DNA of 10,805 nt from contig CAZXYF010000108.1 of NCBI GenBank assembly GCA_964644705.1, positions 1 through 10,805 on the forward strand, written 5' to 3'. The notes below the pieces were generated by a model, which saw nothing but the letters and a program-made list of their open reading frames with translations, did no database searches and was not told where the DNA came from. The position numbers were made by a program, and so were the translations under genes. Every line of letters starts with the position of its first letter. Positions within the stretch are counted from its first letter, which is position 1. Of this stretch, positions 1-7,843 are shown one piece after another. The DNA is from CAZXYF01 sp964644705. Its GTDB lineage: Bacteria > Planctomycetota > Brocadiia > SM23-32.

Positions 1-1
1 G

Positions 2-262
2 TTAGAGCGTAGCCCCGGGAAACGGCCGACAAAGAAGCTCGACGAAGGCTCCAGCGCCCTGACGACGCGTGAAATGTCCCGGCTTAGCCCCCTTCCTCAG
101 AGCCCTGTACTGACCAAAGCGCCCACGGGTCGACGTTCCCGCCCCCGGCAAAAAGTTCCACCGGGCAAGCCTCCCTCATTCTGGATTGCTCATCCAATAA
201 CTGATAAACTGACATTTGGATATGTTAAGCCCTGTTTTCCCCTGTCCCCTATCTTTCTATGA
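2..262 (+). other. Open frame from the left edge, possible 3' end of an upstream gene
   Basis: One forward frame is free of stops from base 2 to a TGA at 260-262, giving about 86 residues rich in Pro, Arg, Lys and Ser, with no domain I recognise. Its TGA overlaps the ATG of the glycoside hydrolase gene as ATGA, an arrangement typical of translationally coupled genes. That would help explain why the next gene has no Shine-Dalgarno sequence. The low-complexity composition makes chance openness quite possible. If it is not coding, bases 1-258 hold nothing I can name. Confidence 0.2.
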
Positions 263-2694
263 TTCACCTCTTCATCTACAGCTTTCTCGTTGCTGCTCTC
301 TCCCTCTGTCCACCTGCGCGGGCACAGGAGGGTACGAATGTGTCCGCAAGCAGCCCTGACGATCAAGTATTGTATGACTTCGAATCCGGTCCGCAGGGCT
401 GGTCTCCCTGTGCAGAAGGAGACTCGTGCCGGGCTACCCAAATCAAAAACAACGGGGAGGGAACCGTCCTGCAAATAGAGCGCGGCAAAGAATCCTCGCG
501 CGATAGCGCCTCAGGGCAGAACGGCACGGGAGCGTGCGTGGATCTGCCTGACTCAAAGGGGCATTGGCATCCCGCCACGCATGTTGCTTTCCGCACTTTC
601 GTCCCCCAACAGGCGCCCGATAACGTTCAGGCAATCGTCTCCATCAAGGATGCGGAGCTGAACTACTACCAGCATCTGCACCAACAGCCTCTGGAGCCCG
701 GAAGCTGGAACACCATCCGGATCGATCTCACCGCCGACAGCAATATGTGGTCATACAGGGGCCATTACAAACCGTGGGACGGATATTGCCGTCAGAAGGT
801 GCAGGAGCTGGGCATAAAATTTCAGACGGATGCTCGGTATCCGGGTCCGTTCTACGTTGACGATATACGGCTGGAAACGGATCCCACCGCCCGACCCAAA
901 ACTAACGCCATCTACAACCTGCGGGCGAATACATTGGAAGTCGATCGATACGGAAAATTTGAACTTTCCTTCAACCTTGGCCGCACCTACTCCAATCCGT
1001 TTGACCCGGATGTCGTACGAATCACTGGCCATTTCACCCGCCCCGACGGCAGTGAAGTCAGCGTTCCCGGATTCTTCTACCAGGGCTACCGTCGGCGTAT
1101 GTCCAAGCGAACCGAACAGCTCATACCGCAGGGACGAAGCCACTGGAAAGTGCGCTTTGCCCCCATGCAAACCGGGAAATACAGCTACTACGTAACAATC
1201 ACCGACAGAAGCTCGGGGAAGACAGAAACGCTCCGGAGCGATACTGGTCAGTTCCGATGTATAAAGAGTAATCGAGCGGGGTTCGTGCGGATAAGTGATG
1301 AGGACAAGTTTCATTTTGAGACCGATGATGGGAGCTTTTATTATCCCATCGGTCACAACATTGCGGCCGTGCACGATGCCCGGGCCAAAGCATTACAGGT
1401 GAATATTCCGGCCAGCGAAGGCACATTTGCATACGACCGGATACTTTCTCGCATGGGCGAAGCGGGCGAGAACTGGGGACGGATCTGGATGTCTCCGTGG
1501 AGTTTTGGACTCGAATGGACGCACGCCTATAACTGTCATTACAATGGTCGCGGACGCTATAACCTGCAGAACGCCTGGAAACTGGACCACGTTCTGCGCC
1601 AGGCGGACAAAAATGGGATACGCGTCCTCCTTCTTTTCACAGCACACGGGGAAATCGGCGACTATGAGTCGGATTTCTGGGGGCATGATCCGAAAAAACA
1701 ACAGGGGCATCCTTACTGGTCAAAATATGGGGGCCCGGCCGAGTCCCCCCGTCAGCTCTACACATCCGACAGAGCCGTAGAATTGTATCATCAGAAGCTG
1801 CGTTACATAGTCGCTCGCTGGGGATACAGCACTGCCGTGATGGCCTGGGAGATCATTAATGAAGCGGATCTGGCCCACTTCTACAGGAACAAAAAATTCG
1901 GTCAGATCGGTGCCGAATTCGTCGCTTCGGCCGCCCGTCACATCCGGAAACTGGATCCCGCCAATCATCTTATCACCAGCTCGGTATTTCGATACCGCAA
2001 ATCGTGGTCTCAACCTGTCCTTGCACTGGATGAACTGGATTTCAACACCGGCCATGTGTTCAAAAGTGACCTGTCGAAAGCCCTGCAGCGCGACACCCGG
2101 TATATGCACAGAAAATACGATAAAATATTTTTTGTCACCGAGGCCGGCCTCACCCCTTTTGCTCAGGATGCCGAAACCACATCCCTTGCCATTCACCGCA
2201 CGCTCTGGTCCTCATTCATGATCCCTTCAGCAGGCGTCGCCGCTCCATGGTGGTGGGTTCTCATTGATCAGCGCGACCTGTACAGTCACTTCCACGCGCT
2301 GTCTGAATACGCGGAGGGCGTAGATCGGCGAAATAAAAATTTCATCGTTGGGGCAGGCACCATTAAAGGAAACGCGAAAACTGGCCGGGAACTCGACGTC
2401 TCGGTGCTCACCAACGGCAAGCGGGCTTTTTGCTGGGTCGCCAACCGCGCCGCATTCTCCACCCGGGCCAAATGGGAAGCCGCCGCCAAAAAACCGGCAA
2501 AGCTCTGCGTTTACGGGCTCAAAAGGGGCAATTATCGTGTCGAGATGTGGGATACTTACAGTGGTAAAATCATCCACACCGTTTCCGGCAAGTCGAAAGC
2601 ACGGAAAAACTCCGACCACGAGACGGCAATCACTTTCCCCCTCAAACCCTTTGCGCGGGACATCGCAGTCAAAATCAAACCGCAGCAGGATTGA
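259..2694 (+). CDS. Secreted DUF5060-type glycoside hydrolase with N-terminal CBM-like domain
   Basis: This 811-residue exported protein is probably a polysaccharide-cleaving enzyme of the TIM-barrel clan GH-A. Residues 1-22 form a signal peptide with a hydrophobic core and an ARA cleavage site before Gln23; its n-region lacks Lys or Arg. Residues about 36-207 look like a jelly-roll carbohydrate-binding domain (FESGPQGW near the start, FYVDDIRLE near the end). Residues about 215-335 resemble DUF5060, a beta-sandwich found ahead of the barrel in related hydrolases. The barrel spans about 340-690. The likely acid/base is Glu535 in WEIINEAD and the likely nucleophile Glu628 in FFVTEAG, the usual GH-A strand 4 and strand 7 positions. 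Residues about 700-811 form a C-terminal beta domain. ATG 259 is the only start in frame after a TAA near 226, but it has no Shine-Dalgarno and a pyrimidine-rich upstream region. The substrate cannot be told from sequence. The gene converges on ychF. Confidence 0.85.
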   Translation: MIHLFIYSFLVAALSLCPPARAQEGTNVSASSPDDQVLYDFESGPQGWSPCAEGDSCRATQIKNNGEGTVLQIERGKESSRDSASGQNGTGACVDLPDSKGHWHPATHVAFRTFVPQQAPDNVQAIVSIKDAELNYYQHLHQQPLEPGSWNTIRIDLTADSNMWSYRGHYKPWDGYCRQKVQELGIKFQTDARYPGPFYVDDIRLETDPTARPKTNAIYNLRANTLEVDRYGKFELSFNLGRTYSNPFDPDVVRITGHFTRPDGSEVSVPGFFYQGYRRRMSKRTEQLIPQGRSHWKVRFAPMQTGKYSYYVTITDRSSGKTETLRSDTGQFRCIKSNRAGFVRISDEDKFHFETDDGSFYYPIGHNIAAVHDARAKALQVNIPASEGTFAYDRILSRMGEAGENWGRIWMSPWSFGLEWTHAYNCHYNGRGRYNLQNAWKLDHVLRQADKNGIRVLLLFTAHGEIGDYESDFWGHDPKKQQGHPYWSKYGGPAESPRQLYTSDRAVELYHQKLRYIVARWGYSTAVMAWEIINEADLAHFYRNKKFGQIGAEFVASAARHIRKLDPANHLITSSVFRYRKSWSQPVLALDELDFNTGHVFKSDLSKALQRDTRYMHRKYDKIFFVTEAGLTPFAQDAETTSLAIHRTLWSSFMIPSAGVAAPWWWVLIDQRDLYSHFHALSEYAEGVDRRNKNFIVGAGTIKGNAKTGRELDVSVLTNGKRAFCWVANRAAFSTRAKWEAAAKKPAKLCVYGLKRGNYRVEMWDTYSGKIIHTVSGKSKARKNSDHETAITFPLKPFARDIAVKIKPQQD

Positions 2695-2753
2695 GCTCCG
2701 GGTGCGACGCTCTGTTGGCCGGAGAATATACAATCTGGCCGGAATAACACCGT
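2695..2753. other. Convergent intergenic gap
   Basis: This 59-base gap separates the 3' ends of the glycoside hydrolase and ychF. It contains two direct copies of TGGCCGGA (2716-2723 and 2736-2743) exactly 20 bases apart. I see no hairpin with a T-tract on either strand, so the transcripts may overlap or end by another mechanism. Confidence 0.4.
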
Positions 2754-3872
2754 TTACCGGAAATGGAACTGGATCACGTCCCCGTCCTGGATGACATAAT
2801 CTTTCCCCTCCGCGCGCATCCATCCCTCATTCCGCGCATCGGCGAACGAACCCGCTTCGATGAGCTTATCATACGAGACCACTTCCGCCTTGATAAACCC
2901 CTCTTCCATATCTGAATGGATCCGACCGGCAGCACGCGGGGCTCTCGTTCCGCGGGGCAGCTCCCAGGCACGCGTTTCGGGGCCTTTCACGGTATAAAAC
3001 GTCAAAAGGTCCAGTGCCCCATAACCCAGCTTGACGAGCCGGGACAGGCTCGACTCTTCAATCCCCATATCCTCCATAAACATCTTCGCTTCCTCCGCAT
3101 TCCCCAGGTCCCCGAGTTCACTTTCCAGCTGGGCGCATATCCATGCCACCCGCAGATCCCTTTCCGCGGCGAAGCGGGCGAACTGTTCCACCTTTCCCCC
3201 AAGATCGACAGGATCCGCCCCTCCCGCCAGCTCGACTATCTGCCGTTCGGAAACATTACCAATGTAAATAATGGGTTTCCGCGTCAGCATCCCCATATCC
3301 TTCACCAGCGCTTCTGCATCCTCCCCCAGCTGCATCTCATGAACAAACCGATCATCCTCCAGCGTCTCAATAATATTTTCGAGGATTTCAGCCTGTTTTC
3401 TGGCATCGTCATGCCCGGTTTTGGCGGCATGCTGAATATCCTCATGCCGATTCCGGGCCACTTCCAAATCTTTAATGATCAGCTCTCCGTTAATGGTTCT
3501 CACATCCCTTAACGGGTCCAGATCGCCATCCACGTGGGCAATATCTTCATCACTGAACAGGCGCACGACATGCGCCATCGCATCAACCTGTTGGATGTGG
3601 CCCAGGAACTCGTTGCCCAGTCCTTCTCCGGCGCTGGCTCCGCGAACCAGTCCCGCAATGTCCAGAAACTCCATCATTGCCGGGGTCAATTTCTCCGGCT
3701 CAATGATCTCTCCGATACGTTCCAGTCGCTCGTCCGGAATGGGAAGGACACCGACATTGGGTTCAATCGTGCAGAAGGGATAACTCCCGACATCGGCTCC
3801 CGCCTGGGTGAGGGCGTTGAACAGTGTTGATTTCCCGACGTTGGGGAGGCCAATTATTCCGTATGAAAACAT
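2754..3872 (-). CDS. ychF: Ribosome-associated P-loop ATPase YchF (OLA1 family)
   Basis: YchF belongs to the Obg-related P-loop family but prefers ATP; it associates with ribosomes and is implicated in stress and translation control. The 372-residue product is close to usual family length. G1 is GLPNVGKST at residues 8-16 and G3 is DIAG at 71-74. The G4 position reads NVSE (206-209) instead of NKxD, which is the family hallmark linked to ATP rather than GTP preference. Cys34 in YPFCTIEPN matches the conserved cysteine reported as redox-sensitive in E. coli YchF. A TGS domain occupies about 288-371 and includes AAGRIHSDMEEGFIKAEV. I chose ATG 3872 over an in-frame GTG at 3890 because MFSYGIIGLP is the normal N-terminus and CGGAG lies 7 bases upstream. 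The start comes one base after the rsgA stop, so the two are probably translationally coupled. It is the last gene of the operon. Confidence 0.96.
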   Translation of the reverse strand: MFSYGIIGLPNVGKSTLFNALTQAGADVGSYPFCTIEPNVGVLPIPDERLERIGEIIEPEKLTPAMMEFLDIAGLVRGASAGEGLGNEFLGHIQQVDAMAHVVRLFSDEDIAHVDGDLDPLRDVRTINGELIIKDLEVARNRHEDIQHAAKTGHDDARKQAEILENIIETLEDDRFVHEMQLGEDAEALVKDMGMLTRKPIIYIGNVSERQIVELAGGADPVDLGGKVEQFARFAAERDLRVAWICAQLESELGDLGNAEEAKMFMEDMGIEESSLSRLVKLGYGALDLLTFYTVKGPETRAWELPRGTRAPRAAGRIHSDMEEGFIKAEVVSYDKLIEAGSFADARNEGWMRAEGKDYVIQDGDVIQFHFR

Positions 3873-3873
3873 G

Positions 3874-4962
3874 TCAGCGCTCCGAATCACGTTGTTCGTA
3901 GTATTTCGTCAATTCCTCTTCCACCCTCCGCTCCATCCGTTGCTTGCGGGTCCTCCGGCTGGGTTCCTGCTGTTCTGTGGACATCTGTTCATCAGGCTCC
4001 TCAACACTGGTCTGACGCGGTTCGGTCTCCGACTCAATTGTTGATACGATACCGGTATAACTTTCATAGCGCCGTTCATGAATTTCCCCCGCCTCCACCG
4101 CCTCCTGCACCGCGCAGTCCGGTTCATGTACATGCGTGCAATCTGGCATTCGACAGTCGTGAGATAAATCCCATATTTCGGGATAAAACTGCTGGACCTC
4201 ATGTTTTTCGATGTCCCAGGGGTTAAGTTCCCGGACGCCGGGCGTATCCGCCACGTATCCCCCACAATCCAGCTTCAACAACGTAACGGTGGATGTGCAA
4301 TGGGTGCCCTTCCAGCCCAGCGGCGCCGTATTGAGTTCAAGCCCGGGCTGAAGCGCATTGATGAGAGACGATTTCCCCACCCCGCTGTGCCCCGCCAGAA
4401 CCGTGCTTTTATCCTTTAGAATTCCCTCCAGGTCCGACAAACCCTTCCCCGTGACTGCGCTGGTGATAACCACCGGATACTCCTGCCCCCGATATATGTC
4501 GGCCACCTCCTGATAATCCGATTCTTCGTCCGCCAGGTCAGCCTTGTTGATGCAGATTGCCGGTTGCATGCCTCCATACAGCGCCGCAATAACATACCGA
4601 TCAATGATGCCGACCGTAAGGTGAGGCTCTTTCACCGACGCAACGATTAGAACCTGATCAAGATTGGCAACGATCACGTGCTCGGTGCGCGGGTCGGACG
4701 GACAGGTCCTGGACAGACGCGTGCGGCGCGGTAATACTTCGGTAACAACTCCTTCGTCGGATCCGGTCACCTCTATTCTGACGCGGTCACCAACGGTAAG
4801 GGGGTTTTTCTCGCCGGTGTCGCTTTCCTTCAGCCGTCCCCGCACAGCGCAGCTGTATTTTCCTGCCTCCGTGTCCACCGTGCAGGCCACCGAAGCAACA
4901 TTCAGGACCACACCCTCCAGCTCTCTGTTTTCAGTTGTCTCCGTTATCCTGCTTCCTCCCAT
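3874..4962 (-). CDS. rsgA: 30S ribosome assembly GTPase RsgA
   Basis: RsgA (YjeQ/EngC) is a circularly permuted GTPase that checks late maturation of the 30S subunit decoding centre. The 362-residue product shows an N-terminal OB-fold (about 14-90) and then permuted motifs in the family order: G4 NKAD at 139-142, G1 GHSGVGKSS at 191-199, G3 DTPG at 239-242. A C-terminal zinc site follows with ligands Cys270, Cys275, His277 and Cys283. Between G1 and G3 the usual GRHTTT-like stretch reads GTHCTST (219-225); the histidine is kept but a Cys replaces a Thr. After about residue 310 comes an extra charged tail rich in Glu, Arg and Lys, beyond the usual zinc-finger end. ATG 4962 is supported by AGGAG 5 bases upstream. 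The gene lies 16 bases after holB and one base before ychF. Confidence 0.96.
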   Translation of the reverse strand: MGGSRITETTENRELEGVVLNVASVACTVDTEAGKYSCAVRGRLKESDTGEKNPLTVGDRVRIEVTGSDEGVVTEVLPRRTRLSRTCPSDPRTEHVIVANLDQVLIVASVKEPHLTVGIIDRYVIAALYGGMQPAICINKADLADEESDYQEVADIYRGQEYPVVITSAVTGKGLSDLEGILKDKSTVLAGHSGVGKSSLINALQPGLELNTAPLGWKGTHCTSTVTLLKLDCGGYVADTPGVRELNPWDIEKHEVQQFYPEIWDLSHDCRMPDCTHVHEPDCAVQEAVEAGEIHERRYESYTGIVSTIESETEPRQTSVEEPDEQMSTEQQEPSRRTRKQRMERRVEEELTKYYEQRDSER

Positions 4963-4978
4963 TGGATCTCCTGGGTGC

Positions 4979-6025
4979 TCACGATGCCAGGCGAGTGAAC
5001 AAGTTCAGCAACGCGAGGCGCTGATTCGCATTCGCTCCAATATTCTTCAGGGTTTCCAGTGAAACGTCAGCGCACTCCAGTATTTCATCCAGGTCTCGTT
5101 GTGACGCATAACGCGAGATCTGCTCACTGAATTTCTCGTTGACTATATCTCCATCATTGCTGAATCTGCTTATAGCCGCGTCACGGTAAAAAACGCTGAC
5201 ACACTCAACCAATTCCTGCAGTGCTTCCCGTCGTTCCTCACTTGAACTGCTCCGGTCGTCAGCGGCTTCGCGCATCCATTCCGCCATTCGGAAATTGTCC
5301 CTCGGCCCCAACTGCAAAAGTTCCTGAACAAGCTTGTTATTCGCCTCCGGCAGGCCGTCTTCCCGGAAACGACGTGACCGGCCGGGACTCCCCCAGGTGC
5401 GGCGAGCCAGCCATCTGGCCTCCGGTGAAGACGCACCCTCCTCCTGGAGCAATGCGGCCACATCATCAACCGGAAGAGCGGACATTTTGATCAAGCGACA
5501 TCGACTGATGATGGTATCCGGGATATCCTGCAATCCCGAGGCGATCAGTAGGAAGTAGCATTCCCCCGGCGGTTCCTCCAGTGTTTTCAGGAAACAGTTG
5601 GCCGCCTCCACCGTCATACGCTCAGTGTCACGCACGACGAACACGCGCCGCCCGGAAAGAACGGGTTTTAGAGCGGCTTCTTCCTGAAGGCCCCGTTCCC
5701 CGCTTTTTGTCCCGCCCCGAATGGAACTGATGGGCAGGGATTGGCGCCCATCCGGGACGCCGATTTCAAAGTAATCGGGATGGTTCCCCGAGGAAAGTGC
5801 ATGACAGCTCTTGCATTCACCACACCGCCCGGTTTCATCTTGCCCGCAGAGCAGCACGGCGGCCAGACGACGGGCGAGCTCCACACGCCCCACGCCTCCC
5901 GGCCCGACAAACAGGTGGGCATGGGGAACCCAGCCGCTCTTCAGCTCCGCCTCAAGCAACTCCACAGCACGTTGCTGGTTATTGAAATCGTCAAAAACCA
6001 CGGATGGAAAGACACCTTTATTCAT
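4979..6025 (-). CDS. holB: DNA polymerase III subunit delta prime
   Basis: Delta prime is the rigid stator subunit of the clamp loader, which opens the beta clamp and places it on primed DNA. The 348-residue product has an AAA+ N-terminal half. The P-loop-like GPGGVGRVE at 41-49 has Arg47 in place of the catalytic Lys, consistent with the known lack of ATP hydrolysis by delta prime and arguing against this being DnaX. A zinc module has Cys60, Cys68, Cys71 and Cys74. LKTLEEPP at 146-153 is typical of DnaX/HolB proteins, and Ser174-Arg175-Cys176 is the SRC motif that supplies an arginine finger to a neighbouring subunit. The C-terminal helical half (about 220-348) diverges, as is normal. The ATG overlaps the end of the lipoyl-domain gene by 8 bases (ATGAATAA), suggesting translational coupling. 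Downstream rsgA starts after 16 bases. Confidence 0.92.
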   Translation of the reverse strand: MNKGVFPSVVFDDFNNQQRAVELLEAELKSGWVPHAHLFVGPGGVGRVELARRLAAVLLCGQDETGRCGECKSCHALSSGNHPDYFEIGVPDGRQSLPISSIRGGTKSGERGLQEEAALKPVLSGRRVFVVRDTERMTVEAANCFLKTLEEPPGECYFLLIASGLQDIPDTIISRCRLIKMSALPVDDVAALLQEEGASSPEARWLARRTWGSPGRSRRFREDGLPEANNKLVQELLQLGPRDNFRMAEWMREAADDRSSSSEERREALQELVECVSVFYRDAAISRFSNDGDIVNEKFSEQISRYASQRDLDEILECADVSLETLKNIGANANQRLALLNLFTRLAS

Positions 6026-6257
6026 CGATCACCGCAATAGCCTCATCAACGCCGGCCATTTCCCCTTCATCTACCAGGATTTTTTTGACCGTTCCCCCAA
6101 CGGAAGACGGAACGGTAAAGGCGGCCTTATCAGTTACCATCTCCACCAGATCCTCTCCCTCATCAATACTGTCCCCCTCCTGCACATACCAGAAGGATAC
6201 TTCGGCCTCATCGGGCGCATCTTCTCCCAGTTCCGGCAAAACAACTTCTTTTTCCAT
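6018..6257 (-). CDS. Stand-alone E2-type lipoyl domain protein
   Basis: This is a single biotinyl/lipoyl domain of 79 residues and nothing else. It starts MEKEVVLPELGEDAPDEA, as lipoyl domains of 2-oxoacid dehydrogenase E2 subunits do. Lys44 sits in the lipoylation motif TDKA (42-45), flanked by EMV before and AFTVPS after; the DKA form points to lipoate rather than biotin, where MKM would be expected. A conserved glycine turn (SSVGGTV) follows. There is no peripheral-subunit-binding or acyltransferase domain, and the tight overlap with holB shows that no E2 remnant follows. I chose ATG 6257 over ATG 6272 because GGAGGTGAGG lies just upstream of 6257 and the longer form adds only five residues. 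It follows lipA by 40 bases and shares an operon with lpd and lipB, so it is probably lipoylated by these enzymes. Its partner enzyme is unknown. Confidence 0.9.
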   Translation of the reverse strand: MEKEVVLPELGEDAPDEAEVSFWYVQEGDSIDEGEDLVEMVTDKAAFTVPSSVGGTVKKILVDEGEMAGVDEAIAVIDE

Positions 6258-6297
6258 GGTCCTCACCTCCATTGATTCACAAGTAGCCTACTATTGT

Positions 6298-7170
6298 TTA
6301 CATCGATTGACGTCTGATCAGTTCCTCAGCCATCTCACCAGCATTATAACTGCTCCGCACAAATGGACCACTGGCCACGCCGGCAAAGCCCATTGCGCTT
6401 CCTTTCTCTTTATATCTCTCAAACCGGTCGGGAGAGACGAACTCAACCACCTCGTGGTGGGCATCACCCGGACTCAAATACTGCCCCAGAGTCAGGGCTT
6501 CACATCCTGCATTCCGCAGATCGCGCATGGCATCCAGCACTTCATCTTCCCTCTCTCCCAATCCCAGCATCAGACCACTTTTCGTAATCAGGCCCTGTTG
6601 GGAAACCCGCTCGAGCACATGCAGAGACTGGCGGTAATCGGCCTCCGGACGCACCTCAGGGTATAAACGCGGCACGGTCTCGATATTATGATTGAACACG
6701 TCCGGCCCGGCCTCCACCACACGATCAATATCCTCATGGCAGCCGTTAAAATCAGGTGTCAATACTTCCACCGTGGCGTCGGTACGGTTGTGCACCGCGC
6801 GAATTGTCTTCGCAAATTGATCACTCCCGCCATCAGGCAGATCATCCCGGGTCACGCTGGTCACCACCACGTGTCGCAGCCCCAGTTTCTCCGTCGCGAG
6901 CGCCACCCGCTCAGGTTCTTCCGGATCAACTTCTTCCGGTTCTCCGCTGCACACGGCGCAGAAACGACAGTTGCGGGTACAACTCCGCCCCAGAATCATG
7001 AATGTGGCCGTCCCCCGGGCAAAACACTCGCAGCGATTCGGACAACGGGCCTCCTGGCACACTGTAGCAAGATGCAGATCCCGGAGCGTATCACGAACAT
7101 CTTCCAGTTCCTCCCCCTTCGGGAGCCGTTTTGTCAGCCACGGCGGGAATTTTCTGGTGGCTTCAGTCAT
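6298..7170 (-). CDS. lipA: Lipoyl synthase (radical SAM)
   Basis: LipA inserts sulfur at C6 and C8 of a protein-bound octanoyl chain to give the lipoyl group. The 290-residue protein is of normal length. The auxiliary 4Fe-4S cluster motif CX4CX5C is Cys38, Cys43, Cys49; this cluster is the sacrificed sulfur source in the family. The radical SAM cluster motif CX3CX2C is Cys64, Cys68, Cys71. RSSY at 272-275 near the C-terminus supplies the conserved serine that ligates the auxiliary cluster. VVVTSVTRDDLPDGG, VEVLTPDF and FNHNIETV are further family signatures. The ATG at 7170 overlaps the lipB end by 8 bases (ATGACTGA). A TTG at 7176, two codons upstream, sits better relative to a GAGG at 7183-7186, so the exact start is uncertain by two residues. 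Confidence 0.97.
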   Translation of the reverse strand: MTEATRKFPPWLTKRLPKGEELEDVRDTLRDLHLATVCQEARCPNRCECFARGTATFMILGRSCTRNCRFCAVCSGEPEEVDPEEPERVALATEKLGLRHVVVTSVTRDDLPDGGSDQFAKTIRAVHNRTDATVEVLTPDFNGCHEDIDRVVEAGPDVFNHNIETVPRLYPEVRPEADYRQSLHVLERVSQQGLITKSGLMLGLGEREDEVLDAMRDLRNAGCEALTLGQYLSPGDAHHEVVEFVSPDRFERYKEKGSAMGFAGVASGPFVRSSYNAGEMAEELIRRQSM

Positions 7171-7825
7171 TGACAACTACATCCTCAAAATCAAAAGTAT
7201 CGGCAAACCTCTCCGCCGCCCGATCGGCCACAGCGGAAAGATCCAGTTCCCGATCCACCAGGTCTTCCATGCTTATCATCCGTATATCGGGCAATCCACA
7301 GGGAACAATGAGGTTGAAAAACGTCATGTCGTTAATCACATTCAATGCGATGCCGTGATACGAGATCCATCGACGAACGGCAATTCCAATGCTGGCGATT
7401 TTATCGCCGTCCACCCATACGCCGGTATGGGATGACTTTCCTTCGGCCTGGATATCATATTCCGCCAACAAACTCACCAGCCAGTCCTCCAGATCGCGCA
7501 GATAGCGGTGCAGGTCGCGCCCGCGAGTGCGTAAATCAATAATGGGATACACCACAAGTTGCCCCGGCCCGTGGAAGGTGACCTTTCCGCCGCGATTGGT
7601 TTCCACCACCTCGACATCGCGTTCGCGCAACCGCTTATCATCCGCCAGCACATCGGAACCTTCACCGGACCGACCAACGGTGATCACGGGCGAATGCTCC
7701 ACCAGCATAAGGAAATTGTCCTGGCCCGCACTTTCAAGGCACTCCTCGACCAGCTTCTGCTGCTGTTCATACGCCTCTTCATATCCAAGACGTTTCAATC
7801 CCGAAATGTGGAGTCTGCGGCTCAT
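7163..7825 (-). CDS. lipB: Octanoyl-[acyl carrier protein]:protein octanoyltransferase
   Basis: LipB transfers octanoate from acyl carrier protein to the lysine of a lipoyl domain through a cysteine thioester, the first step of endogenous lipoylation. The 220-residue product carries the family signatures: RGGKVTFHGPGQL at 78-90, the active-site lysine in DGDKIASIGI (Lys142), HGIALNV from His157, and the catalytic cysteine in VPCG (Cys176). The RGG signature has Lys81 where Asp or Lys is usual. I chose ATG 7825 over ATG 7837 because GGGAGGGAG lies directly upstream of 7825, while 7837 has no ribosome site and would translate through it. It begins 18 bases after lpd and its 3' end overlaps lipA. 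Confidence 0.96.
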   Translation of the reverse strand: MSRRLHISGLKRLGYEEAYEQQQKLVEECLESAGQDNFLMLVEHSPVITVGRSGEGSDVLADDKRLRERDVEVVETNRGGKVTFHGPGQLVVYPIIDLRTRGRDLHRYLRDLEDWLVSLLAEYDIQAEGKSSHTGVWVDGDKIASIGIAVRRWISYHGIALNVINDMTFFNLIVPCGLPDIRMISMEDLVDRELDLSAVADRAAERFADTFDFEDVVVND

Positions 7826-7843
7826 ACTCCCTCCCATGGGGCA

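Noticed and set aside
751..1374. 207-residue reverse frame inside the glycoside hydrolase gene
   Set aside because: It lies antisense to a gene with clear catalytic motifs and domains, and its product shows no family features.
2227..2823. 198-residue reverse frame across the ends of the hydrolase and ychF
   Set aside because: It is a shadow frame antisense to the hydrolase and out of frame with ychF, with no recognisable domain.
4979..6025. Calling this gene dnaX (tau/gamma)
   Set aside because: The P-loop lysine is Arg47 and the length is 348 residues, both fitting delta prime rather than the ATP-hydrolysing subunit.
6018..6257. Calling the small domain a biotin carrier or GcvH
   Set aside because: The lysine sits in TDKA, not MKM as in biotin carriers, and the protein is far shorter than GcvH with a typical E2-type N-terminus.
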